DNA of 38,406 nucleotides, taken from positions 1 through 38,406 of the forward strand of contig PWNZ01000029.1 in NCBI GenBank assembly GCA_003564135.1. The letters run 5' to 3'. Of the stretch, positions 16,312 through 24,311 are shown one piece after another. The DNA comes from Candidatus Cloacimonadota bacterium. Its GTDB lineage: Bacteria; Cloacimonadota; Cloacimonadia; Cloacimonadales; PWNZ01. The notes under the pieces were generated by a model. That model searched no databases. It saw nothing but the letters and a program-made list of their open reading frames with translations, and had not been told where the DNA came from. Each line of letters opens with the position of its first letter. Positions within the stretch are counted from its first letter, which is position 1. The position numbers and the translations under genes were made by a program.

Positions 16312-17160
16312 TCAGATGGTTAGAGATTTGTAACGATGGGCATGACACTGCAAATTCACGGCAACGGGTAGCGAAGCTATATGACACGGATAGGTCTCAA
16401 TATTGACACCTAAACAAGTGCTTTTACCTCCTAAACCCATAGGGCCTATATCTAAGCTGTTAATCTGCTTAAACAAATCATCTTCCATTACAGCATAATC
16501 ATTTTGCGAATGCTTTTCGTTTATCGGCCGAAGCAGTGCTCTTTTTGCTAAATAAGCAACGTAGTCAAAGGTGCCTCCAATTCCAATACCCACAATAACC
16601 GGTGGGCAGGGTCTGCCCCCTGCTAGCTTAACGGTATCGACAATAAAATCCTTTACCTCTTCCACCTGAGTTAGTGGATTGAACATCTTTATGCGACTCA
16701 TATTCTCAGCTCCTCCGCCTTTGGGCATGAAGGTAATTTTGAGCCTGTCACCGGGTACAATTTGCCAATGGATTACTGCTGGAGAATTATTATTAGTGTT
16801 TTCACGAAATAATAAAGGATCTCTAACAACTGAAAGCCGAAATGGACTTTCCCGATACACTTTGGACATTTGCCCATTTAGCAAGGCTTGCAGTTCACCG
16901 CCCTGTATTCTAACATCCTGGCCGATCTCTACAAAAAAAACCCCTATACCTGTATCCTGACAGAGCGGTTTTCTCTTTTCAGCTGCCATTTTGGCATTTT
17001 CTATTAGTATTGACAATATATCAATCGCTCTAGAGTTCGTTTCTACACGAAGGGCATTTTTCATCCCGGTAAATGCATCGCTGTTTAACTCTATATTGGC
17101 ATCGGTGATCAAACTAGCAACTTTTTGTTGAATACTATCAATGGTAATGATTCTGCTCAT
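16312..17160 (-). CDS. Class I fumarate hydratase, alpha subunit
   Basis: A 282-residue Fe-S subunit of two-component fumarase (fumarate plus water to L-malate). Likely [4Fe-4S] ligands are Cys67 in PLCQDTG and two of the C-terminal cysteines (Cys259 in YPCHIASLP, Cys272 in NLQCHA). Further family motifs are GGGAENMS, GIGIGGTFDYVAYLAKRAL and GPMGLGGKSTCLGV. I chose ATG 17160 (MSRIITIDSIQQKV) because it matches the conserved beginning; an in-frame start at 17250 would add 30 residues unlike the family. A weak CGGAGCG lies 14 bases upstream. Oxygen-sensitive class I fumarase fits an anaerobic lifestyle. It is the first gene of the fum-malic enzyme operon. Confidence 0.9.
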   Translation of the reverse strand: MSRIITIDSIQQKVASLITDANIELNSDAFTGMKNALRVETNSRAIDILSILIENAKMAAEKRKPLCQDTGIGVFFVEIGQDVRIQGGELQALLNGQMSKVYRESPFRLSVVRDPLLFRENTNNNSPAVIHWQIVPGDRLKITFMPKGGGAENMSRIKMFNPLTQVEEVKDFIVDTVKLAGGRPCPPVIVGIGIGGTFDYVAYLAKRALLRPINEKHSQNDYAVMEDDLFKQINSLDIGPMGLGGKSTCLGVNIETYPCHIASLPVAVNLQCHAHRYKSLTI

Positions 17161-17250
17161 AGTTATAGATATCGCTCCGTTTTTATTAATATCTTTGCCT
17201 AAGCCTGTAACCACAGGCAAATTAATCTCCCTCACAGTAATGACTAACAT

Positions 17251-17605
17251 TCCGAAAGAAAAACTACTCCGTCTCTATTCGATCGCATGAGTGGCTACAT
17301 TCTTAAAGCAAAACCATGCTGATCTGAACGAAGTATTGAACTCTAAGTTTCGGGCTAAATAGACAATGACTGAATAAGATTTATCCTAAAGCTGTCAATA
17401 GATTTGTTATACTTTAGAACAGGTTGGGAACTATTTATGGATCGCTTAGGTAACCTGCGACATAGTAGTCCCCAAGACCAAGTGTATTATCTTTTAGCGG
17501 TTTTTAGAAATTTTTACTTGACATAAAGACAGGGTTAAACAATTGGTTAACCAGACTTAATCAAAAAATAAGCAACATCAGATTACAGATATGGAGGTAG
17601 CAGTT
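17251..17605. promoter_or_regulatory. Divergent intergenic region with GGTTAA repeats
   Basis: It separates the fumarase operon from the alpha-CTD/sigma-4 gene pair. TTGACA lies at 17518-17523. GGTTAA (17533-17538) and GGTTAACC (17545-17552) start 12 bases apart, where the -10 of that promoter would be, which suggests an operator. No gene is seen between 17251 and 17590. Confidence 0.4.
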
Positions 17606-17923
17606 TTGGAAAATAAAGGAATTGAATCAGCCATTAACTTTGAAAGTTTATTAAAACTTGGATTCGCTGTCATAGATGCAAGGTATTTTGACTATGACAT
17701 TACAAACGAGCCTTATAAACTCGTAATAACTCGAGTAACTACCGACAGAGACGACTTTTATCGGGATATGTTAAAAAGTTATTTTCCAAAGTTTGAAGTG
17801 GAAAAGAACATTTATGAAGTTTGGACTGCCATTCTCGAACACAAGATATCAATGAGCAAGGTTCTTAATCGGGATGTGTCGATCAAGGTTGCGGTCTATG
17901 ACTATCTGGAAACCTCTAAATAA
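17606..17923 (+). CDS. Unknown small protein paired with alpha-CTD/sigma-4 regulator
   Basis: A small acidic-basic mixed protein of about 105 residues, without signal peptide, membrane segment or a family I recognise. Two starts are possible: ATG at 17591, with no ribosome binding site, or TTG at 17606, which lies seven bases after GGAGGT (17593-17598). I prefer TTG; the resulting protein starts MENKGIESAINFESLL. Helical stretches dominate the C-terminal half. It precedes the alpha-CTD/sigma-4 hybrid by 23 bases in the same direction, so the two are probably co-transcribed, and a partner or modulator role is possible but unproven. Confidence 0.6.
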   Translation: MENKGIESAINFESLLKLGFAVIDARYFDYDITNEPYKLVITRVTTDRDDFYRDMLKSYFPKFEVEKNIYEVWTAILEHKISMSKVLNRDVSIKVAVYDYLETSK

Positions 17924-17946
17924 ATCATCCAACGACTGAGGGGGCT

Positions 17947-18951
17947 ATGAATAATAACGAAGTAGCAAGAATCTTAAGGCAACCACCCACAGAAGAGAAT
18001 TTAAATAGGCTACCGATATTTACCGGTATGACCGACAGGCAACTCGACACGAAAATGCTCCATAAATCATATCATCCCGATGTTTCATTATCGAGCATCA
18101 TGTTCAACAGCAGAGCTAATGGAATACTCAAATCTGCAAACATAAAAACAATCGGTGAGTTGCTGTTAACTTCATACACAGACCTTCTTATCCACCGTAA
18201 TTGTGGCTTACATACCATTGAAGCAATTCAAGATGAACTACGCGGTTATATCTTAGATAAGGAATTTGACTATAGCCCTTACTGGGAAGGGCTCGAGTCA
18301 ATGTTCAGAAATGTATTAAAAACTAAAGAAAGAAACATCCTAATGATCCTATACCGTCTCGGTATCGGCCAACAAAAATCAATGACCCTACAAGAATGTG
18401 GCGACAAGTTTGGCATCACAAGAGAAGCTGCCCGACAAATAGTCAACCAAACAGTTGATATACTAGTTCATCCTGAAACCGAGTTTAAATTACGTCCATT
18501 CTGGTTAACAGTAGATAAACTATTCAAAAAGAAAAGTATCATGATGTCTGAAGACTTTTGCCGCAGGTTAAAAAGTAGGCTTGCATGGAGATTCAAACCG
18601 GAGACACATGCCGTTGAAGCAATCCTAAAGTTTAAACCTGAAAAATATGTAGCCACATTTAACGGCATAGTAGGACTTAGGGGGTCAAAATGCTTTGAAT
18701 GTCATAAACTTAAAGAGCTGTTGCCCGAAATAATGAAAGACAGGCAACAAGTACCTTACAGGGAAATATATAAACATTTCTACTCTGAATTTCAGGATTG
18801 CTGCCCGGAAGGAAAATCTCTCAACCGAGATATAGTCCAATTGCTTGTAGAGCTGCACATCAAAGAAAATCTAAAAAAATACCCATACATAAAAAGAAGA
18901 CCTGTAAATTTAATTAACACTCTATTCTCATTAAGTAAAACCTGCGAATAA
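17947..18951 (+). CDS. Hybrid RNA polymerase alpha-CTD-like / sigma-70 region 4-like protein
   Basis: A 334-residue cytoplasmic protein. Residues 47-100 match the C-terminal domain of RNA polymerase alpha: SLSSIMFNSRANGILKSANI, then KTIGELL and N-C-G-L-H-T-I-E-A-I-Q-D-E-L. Residues 127-169 match sigma-70 region 4: ERNILMILYRLG, then the helix-turn-helix TLQECGDKFGITREAARQI. Sigma regions 2 and 3 and the alpha N-terminal assembly domain are absent. The remaining 165 residues are basic and unrecognised. The combination suggests a DNA-binding regulator that contacts both UP-element-like and -35-like DNA or the polymerase itself; this is inference. GAGGGGG precedes the ATG. It follows the small 17606-17923 gene by 23 bases. 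Confidence 0.75.
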   Translation: MNNNEVARILRQPPTEENLNRLPIFTGMTDRQLDTKMLHKSYHPDVSLSSIMFNSRANGILKSANIKTIGELLLTSYTDLLIHRNCGLHTIEAIQDELRGYILDKEFDYSPYWEGLESMFRNVLKTKERNILMILYRLGIGQQKSMTLQECGDKFGITREAARQIVNQTVDILVHPETEFKLRPFWLTVDKLFKKKSIMMSEDFCRRLKSRLAWRFKPETHAVEAILKFKPEKYVATFNGIVGLRGSKCFECHKLKELLPEIMKDRQQVPYREIYKHFYSEFQDCCPEGKSLNRDIVQLLVELHIKENLKKYPYIKRRPVNLINTLFSLSKTCE

Positions 18952-18965
18952 AAAGATATAACTAT

Positions 18966-18994
18966 AAGCGGAGTAGGTTAACCCCGCTCCGCTT
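18966..18994. terminator. Hairpin between convergent genes
   Basis: AAGCGGAG (18966-18973) and CTCCGCTT (18987-18994) form eight base pairs around a 13-base loop. It lies between two convergent genes and could stop both transcripts, but neither side has a long T-run. Confidence 0.4.
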
Positions 18995-19027
18995 TGAAAA
19001 CAAGGTATAATTCCGTCATTTGACAGG

Positions 19028-21517
19028 TTATGGTAATCTGTCCCATATCCCTTCATAATATGTAAAAGTGGAATCCTTATCTCTCTTCAGAGTAATGATT
19101 CTTTGTCGTTCCTGAGAATAAAACGCTGTATCTTTAAGTGATTCCAGCACTCTATAAAAATCTGGTGTATCGGGTGAGTAGTTGCTACCAACCCATAAAT
19201 ATTTGTCTTCTTCTGCTTGTTCTGCCAGTCTTAATGCTAATCTACGAGTCATTTCAGAGTCCGGTACACCTAATAAAAAATAGGCTACTTCACCTGAACT
19301 ATCTAATTCTTCATCGATTATTTCTGCGATCTCACCAATTTCATCGGTTACATCCATCCACTCTCTGGGATATGCCTCCAGAACAATTGTTTCCTCTACT
19401 ACCTGCCCATCGATATTGATGTTTTTCAAGGTAAAATAAGTCAGACTTGATGATGGTCTGTATCCAATATGTAGCTGATAATTGCCATCCTCTAATGCGG
19501 CAGTCAGCATACCGTCATCCTTTACACTTATAGGGGTTTCATTCCTGAGAAACAGTCCGTTTCTAAGAAAAGTAAGTGTTGTTTGGTGAGCACTTAGATC
19601 AACAGGATATCCATGTTCATCGACTGTTCTAAACTCTACGTTGTATGTCTGTTTTTCACTTTCTTCATCCGACAGGAAACTATTCTCTGAGATATCATAA
19701 TACTTCCAAGAGCCATTATGATAAACAGTTATTACATCGGCCATTCGTGTGTATCTAGCCGGTATATGATTCCCATTAAGCACTGCACAAGCCAATATTT
19801 TTAGCTGATAATGGGTTAAGTAGGGTAGCCTCATTAGTACATTAGCAGGCATCTGGAAGGTCTGGACAGCTTTTTCGTTATCAACCTCATATTTGTCATT
19901 GAGATATGCTATTATCTCGCTTATAGCATCTTCATCTCCCCTCCACCGGAGAAGATTATCATCAAGTTTTCCTGTAGCTATTTCTTCAAAGAAAACGGTC
20001 GCTGAAATAATAGCTACCACTGCTTCATCAGGCAAATCATCTCTCATTAAGTTACCATAGTTTTCGTAAACCAGCTCGAACTGCTCCACACTAGCCTGCC
20101 AGAGAAACTTGGGATCAACTTTGGTCAGAAGATAAATAAATGTCTCTTCCGGTTCATTTTCCAAATAGAATTCAAGCAAGTTATCCTTGTTATTACGCGT
20201 CGCTTCCCACACTTCTAAGAACAGTGAGTCAGGTTGTTCCAAAGGTATTTCTTTTTTTTGATAAGACTCGACTAATCTATTATATTCTTCTCTTACAGCT
20301 TTTCTTCTATCCTCCCAGTCATCCGAAGGAGGCAATTTTTCGGTCTTTCTATCCCGATAGGTTAGTTTAGCAGAAAAAGAGTCTAACTCTGCCGGTTCTC
20401 TTAACGTCAAGTAAGCATGATAGTTATCTTTATCAGCAGGGACTTTATGTATATCATATAAGGATAATGAGTCATCATAAGCGGAAATAAAAAAAGCTCC
20501 ATTACCCGTGACTAGTTCGGCTTCACCCTGATCATCGGCGGCAATATGGAGAATTGGTCTCAGGCTACCCCAGTTAAAGACCTGTAAGGCTATCCGAGAA
20601 TCGGGAACTACTTCATTATTTTCGTTTTTCACGGTAACTTTTACATTTCTTGCTTTTGTTTCTTCCGTGTCGTAATAGGGTGTAGAATTTATTACCGACA
20701 CATAGCCTCTTTGGCCCACAACTATATCGTTAGAATCAGGGAAAGCAGCTGTGGCAGTGATGATAATAGCTTTAGCAGCATTAGCTGAAAACCAGGCATC
20801 ATCAAGGTGATAGGCCGGTTCTACCGCTCCTAAATGCCACCATCTACCATCTACATAGACTTCAACCCAAGCATGATTGTTATCCGTGTGCCCCCAGTAG
20901 GGTGTAGATGCCGGTCTAGCCGGAATTCCTAAAGCACGAGCGGCTGAAATAAAATAGATCATCATCTCTTCACACCTGCCGATGTTAGTCCTTTCCATGA
21001 TATCTACAGGTGCCATATCTCTGCCTGAGGTCGGCTGAAATGTCATGAAGCGGCGAGTCCAGAGGTTTACTTCTCTCACTAGGTCATAAAGCTTGGGATA
21101 TTGATCCGGCAAATTGTATAGACCGTGCTTGGCAAACAGTTCTCGGTAGGGAGTTATCCTCTCTTCTGTAACAGTTATTTTCGCTATATATGAAAGAAAA
21201 AAAGGAATAGAATACCGATCTTTTTCCCTCTCATATAGCTCGGTAACTGCATAATAATGGTCTAATACAATTGGCGGATCAGCGAGCAAAAGTTTGGAAC
21301 TCTCCTCTTTAGCTAATATAAAAGCCATTATGATATCATTATACTTTTCTAAATACTCCGTATAAACATCCTTAGTTGGCTGAGGCAATGCATTAATGTT
21401 CTCAACGGCCTCTTGGATAAGCGATTCTAAATAATATTCATAACTACCTTCTTCAATTGAAGCGGCTGTTAGAAAGCTGATGAATAATCCCATAAAAAGC
21501 ACGACAATTAATCTCAT
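19028..21517 (-). CDS. Secreted transglutaminase-like protein
   Basis: An 829-residue exported protein: signal peptide (1-19), a helical N-terminal region (about 25-170), then a transglutaminase/protease-like core with Cys182 in GRCEEM, His215 in NNHAWVEV and an acidic third residue, Glu233, in HLGAVEPAYHLDDAWF. The G-A-x-E-P form of the third motif is the one I know from FCB-group transglutaminase-like proteins. The remaining 590 residues include a likely carboxypeptidase-regulatory/Ig-like stretch (EVRNVKVTVKNENNEVVP-type, about 285-370), a long helical segment, and a C-terminal beta-domain. The ATG follows TAGGAG. Its 3' end faces the alpha-CTD/sigma-4 gene. Peptidase or cross-linking activity on envelope proteins is inferred, not shown. 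Confidence 0.82.
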   Translation of the reverse strand: MRLIVVLFMGLFISFLTAASIEEGSYEYYLESLIQEAVENINALPQPTKDVYTEYLEKYNDIIMAFILAKEESSKLLLADPPIVLDHYYAVTELYEREKDRYSIPFFLSYIAKITVTEERITPYRELFAKHGLYNLPDQYPKLYDLVREVNLWTRRFMTFQPTSGRDMAPVDIMERTNIGRCEEMMIYFISAARALGIPARPASTPYWGHTDNNHAWVEVYVDGRWWHLGAVEPAYHLDDAWFSANAAKAIIITATAAFPDSNDIVVGQRGYVSVINSTPYYDTEETKARNVKVTVKNENNEVVPDSRIALQVFNWGSLRPILHIAADDQGEAELVTGNGAFFISAYDDSLSLYDIHKVPADKDNYHAYLTLREPAELDSFSAKLTYRDRKTEKLPPSDDWEDRRKAVREEYNRLVESYQKKEIPLEQPDSLFLEVWEATRNNKDNLLEFYLENEPEETFIYLLTKVDPKFLWQASVEQFELVYENYGNLMRDDLPDEAVVAIISATVFFEEIATGKLDDNLLRWRGDEDAISEIIAYLNDKYEVDNEKAVQTFQMPANVLMRLPYLTHYQLKILACAVLNGNHIPARYTRMADVITVYHNGSWKYYDISENSFLSDEESEKQTYNVEFRTVDEHGYPVDLSAHQTTLTFLRNGLFLRNETPISVKDDGMLTAALEDGNYQLHIGYRPSSSLTYFTLKNINIDGQVVEETIVLEAYPREWMDVTDEIGEIAEIIDEELDSSGEVAYFLLGVPDSEMTRRLALRLAEQAEEDKYLWVGSNYSPDTPDFYRVLESLKDTAFYSQERQRIITLKRDKDSTFTYYEGIWDRLP

Positions 21518-21569
21518 AGTTTCTCCTACTGTTTTTAAGTGACCAAGTCGTTCGTTTATAAATTAAAGT

Positions 21570-21599
21570 TTGACATTTTTAAATAGTATTTTCTGCTAA
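21570..21599 (+). promoter_or_regulatory. Candidate promoter of tRNA-Gly
   Basis: TTGACA (21570-21575) is followed 18 bases later by TGCTAA (21594-21599), placing transcription start at about the first base of the tRNA. The -10 is a weak match, but the position is right. Confidence 0.4.
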
Positions 21600-21606
21600 A
21601 CCCTAA

Positions 21607-21682
<76 letters not shown>

Positions 21683-21684
21683 AT

Positions 21685-22860
21685 TTATCGGAACATTTCG
21701 TAGTTGTACATGTAACTCTTAACCCCTTCATATATCGCTTCTGCTAGCTTCCTTTGGTAAGATGTGTCTCTGAGCTTTCTCTCTTCCGTAGGATTACTTA
21801 AGAATCCCAGCTCTACAAGAACAGAAGGCATATAAGCACCGCGTAAAACATAAAAGCCTGCCTGTCGAACACCCCGGTCTGCTCCACCTGTTTTTTCAAC
21901 CAAGTTTGCTTGCAATTTAATAGCTAGATAACTGCTTTCTTTCAACTGCTCCGCTTGAGCCATGTCCATCAGAATAAATGTCAGATCATCATATTGTTTT
22001 ACAGCTTCCTCACCTTCATATTTAGCCACAACTGAGTTCTCTATGATCTCTACCGCTCTGGCTTCATCGGTTCTGGCTGCAGACAAAAAATAGACTTCTA
22101 CTCCATGTGCAGAACTGCGAGGTGCAGCATTAGCGTGAATTGAAACAAAGATGTTGGCATCGTTATCATTAGCGAAGGCAGTCCTTTCTTGAAGAGGCAT
22201 AAAGCGATCGTCCTCACGCGTCAATAACACTTCGATGTCGAGATTCTTTTCGATGATCTCTTTAGCTATTTTCGATACCGCTAACACTATCTCTTTTTCT
22301 GTTACTTGTCCCGATGCACTCAAAGCTCCGGGATCTCTACCGCCGTGACCGGGATCAATAACTATCGTACGAAAAGAAGTATCGACTGCCGGTTGTGCTC
22401 TAATTACTGATCTCTGCGGAACATAACTTATTTTGTCAGGCATGATTTTTGGCATTAATCGTTTCAAGAAAACAGCAGGCAAGTAGTAATTTCCATCTAT
22501 ATTTCTCATGCTGTGGATAAAGCTATATATATCTGACTGATATACCATATATGATGTCTCAATCAAGAACACCAGACGCTGATCATATATATCTATAAAG
22601 ACTCTTCCATCAATTATGTCGGTGCTTATAAATGCATTGAAAGCCTTATTTAATTCGTTAATACTAAAAAATGATATACCGTCGATATCTCTAAGATTTA
22701 TATACTCATTACCTTGCCCGTTAGAGTACTCAATCGTCAGTCTGTCTTCAGCATAATTGCTTATCGGCACCAAAAACAGACATATACAAAGAGTTGTTAA
22801 TAAATATGGATCCAGCCTTTGAATAATCCTAGTGACTAAACCAGATTGACCCCTATTCAT
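21685..22860 (-). CDS. N-acetylmuramoyl-L-alanine amidase (Amidase_3)
   Basis: A 391-residue periplasmic or secreted cell-wall hydrolase. A hydrophobic N-terminal segment (19-35) is followed by a region like copper amine oxidase N-terminal domains (about 50-140, NLRDIDGISFFSINELNKAF). The Amidase_3 domain (about 164-388) has zinc ligands His172 in DPGHGG, Glu188 in TEKEI and His242 in IHANAA, plus the catalytic Glu in VLVELGFLSNP. It cleaves the bond between muramic acid and L-alanine. The start is two bases after the stop of the AMIN-like gene and has no clear ribosome binding site, so translation may be coupled. Unlike E. coli AmiC, it lacks its own AMIN domain; that domain is in the upstream protein. 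Confidence 0.92.
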   Translation of the reverse strand: MNRGQSGLVTRIIQRLDPYLLTTLCICLFLVPISNYAEDRLTIEYSNGQGNEYINLRDIDGISFFSINELNKAFNAFISTDIIDGRVFIDIYDQRLVFLIETSYMVYQSDIYSFIHSMRNIDGNYYLPAVFLKRLMPKIMPDKISYVPQRSVIRAQPAVDTSFRTIVIDPGHGGRDPGALSASGQVTEKEIVLAVSKIAKEIIEKNLDIEVLLTREDDRFMPLQERTAFANDNDANIFVSIHANAAPRSSAHGVEVYFLSAARTDEARAVEIIENSVVAKYEGEEAVKQYDDLTFILMDMAQAEQLKESSYLAIKLQANLVEKTGGADRGVRQAGFYVLRGAYMPSVLVELGFLSNPTEERKLRDTSYQRKLAEAIYEGVKSYMYNYEMFR

Positions 22861-22862
22861 AT

Positions 22863-24236
22863 CTATGTTAATAATTTTTCTACCTCTTGATCACTGATCT
22901 GTAGTTCCACGGCTATAGATTCCACACTCCAACCTTTTTCAAATAGCTTCATAGCAATCTCTTTAGCCAAAATAGGGTTGGAAATATTTGACAATCCATC
23001 TTTCTGAGTTGGCTCCATAGCTGCTGTTGATTCTTCGCCCTCAGTAAGCATAGTAGGGGAATCGTTAGGCACATGCTTTTCTTCAGCATCTTTTTCAGAT
23101 TTGTCCTCCGGCGCACTTTCATCATCCTGCACCGGTTCGTCAGTCTGCTCGTTATTCGAATTATTATCTTTTTGATTCTTGGCTACCATTTCTGCTTGGA
23201 AGTCTACATAGACTCGCTTGAAATCCATCAATTTCTTTTTCATGGATGAAATAGCGATTATTGATATGACTAACATTATTGCAGCAAACAAGATGAAGAA
23301 AACAATTGGTACTCCTCTTCTCGTTCTGGAAAAAGAATTGCTCACTTCCGGGAAGTGACTTTCTATTTCGCTATCATTGGCTAGCCAGTGCATTGTATTA
23401 TTATAGTTTCTAAGCATTATTCTTTCCCATTGATCAATCTGGGAGATACTCATAATATGCTGTTTAGCTGTTTGTTCTTCGGCAAAAAAACCGCTCAAAA
23501 ATGCCGACATTAGCTTCCGTCCTTCGTCTGTACCGGCCTTGATGAAATATTGGAGGTGTTCATAAAGTAGATGTTCGGAGTCTTCAGGAACTTCAAAATT
23601 CAATACACCCATTTTCAGCAATTCTATTTGAGCATCATAATACTCTCTCTGGCCCTCTTTAACTTGGGTTAGTTTTTCTATTGCTGACGCTTCCAAGCCT
23701 CGTCTATTGTTTATTATCCCCCAGTAGTAATTCATTCCGGTCCTTTCCGGATTAGTACGTAGAACCTCTTTGATCAGCTCAATAGCTCGGTCAAAGTATC
23801 TCACAGCAGTATAAAATGAGACAAAAGAATCCTTTTGTTCTAAAGTTTCCGGAATGCCTACTGCATAAATATCGAACACCATGCGGTGCCGTTCACTATC
23901 GAGGTAAAAGTGTTCTAATCTGAAACTACCGGTTAGTACAAACTCAATGCTAATCGCTTGCTCGGCATCGCTAGATCTAACAAAAGATACAATCGAACTG
24001 TCGAAAGATCGGGTCTCAGGTAATGATGGACCGATAGCAGCTTTTTTTACGGTAACAATAAATCTGTCATTTCTCTGCTCAACACTATATTGAGGCTTTT
24101 CAGACGCTACAACAACAGCCCGCGTCACATAGCCATAGTCACGATAATATAGATCAGTCAGAACTGTTTCTCCACTTAGTGAAGAAGCTAACATCACGAT
24201 AAACAAAAACAGGATAAACCACCCGTTTTTTTTCAT
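22863..24236 (-). CDS. Membrane protein with AMIN-like domain, TM helix and C-terminal HTH-like tail
   Basis: A 457-residue protein. I start it at 24236 (MKKNGWFILF) behind a GGGGAGG site; an upstream in-frame codon at 24275 lacks one. A signal peptide or anchor (5-21) is followed by an AMIN-like beta domain (about 35-125, RAVVVASEKPQYSVEQ...RMVFDIYA). Then come tetratricopeptide-like helices (about 140-210), a transmembrane helix (310-332), a strongly acidic, disordered linker, and a C-terminal segment AKEIAMKLFEKGWSVESIAVELQ of the small helix-turn-helix tail type (DUF6115-like). The AMIN domain typically binds peptidoglycan, so the protein may tether or localise the amidase encoded two bases downstream, with the acidic tail in the cytoplasm. 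Family assignment is moderate. Confidence 0.7.
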   Translation of the reverse strand: MKKNGWFILFLFIVMLASSLSGETVLTDLYYRDYGYVTRAVVVASEKPQYSVEQRNDRFIVTVKKAAIGPSLPETRSFDSSIVSFVRSSDAEQAISIEFVLTGSFRLEHFYLDSERHRMVFDIYAVGIPETLEQKDSFVSFYTAVRYFDRAIELIKEVLRTNPERTGMNYYWGIINNRRGLEASAIEKLTQVKEGQREYYDAQIELLKMGVLNFEVPEDSEHLLYEHLQYFIKAGTDEGRKLMSAFLSGFFAEEQTAKQHIMSISQIDQWERIMLRNYNNTMHWLANDSEIESHFPEVSNSFSRTRRGVPIVFFILFAAIMLVISIIAISSMKKKLMDFKRVYVDFQAEMVAKNQKDNNSNNEQTDEPVQDDESAPEDKSEKDAEEKHVPNDSPTMLTEGEESTAAMEPTQKDGLSNISNPILAKEIAMKLFEKGWSVESIAVELQISDQEVEKLLT

Positions 24237-24311
24237 ACATACCTCCCCTTCGTTATGGTAAGATGGAACATCCATAAATATATCTTAATATAGCTTGATT
24301 TCATCAAAGAA

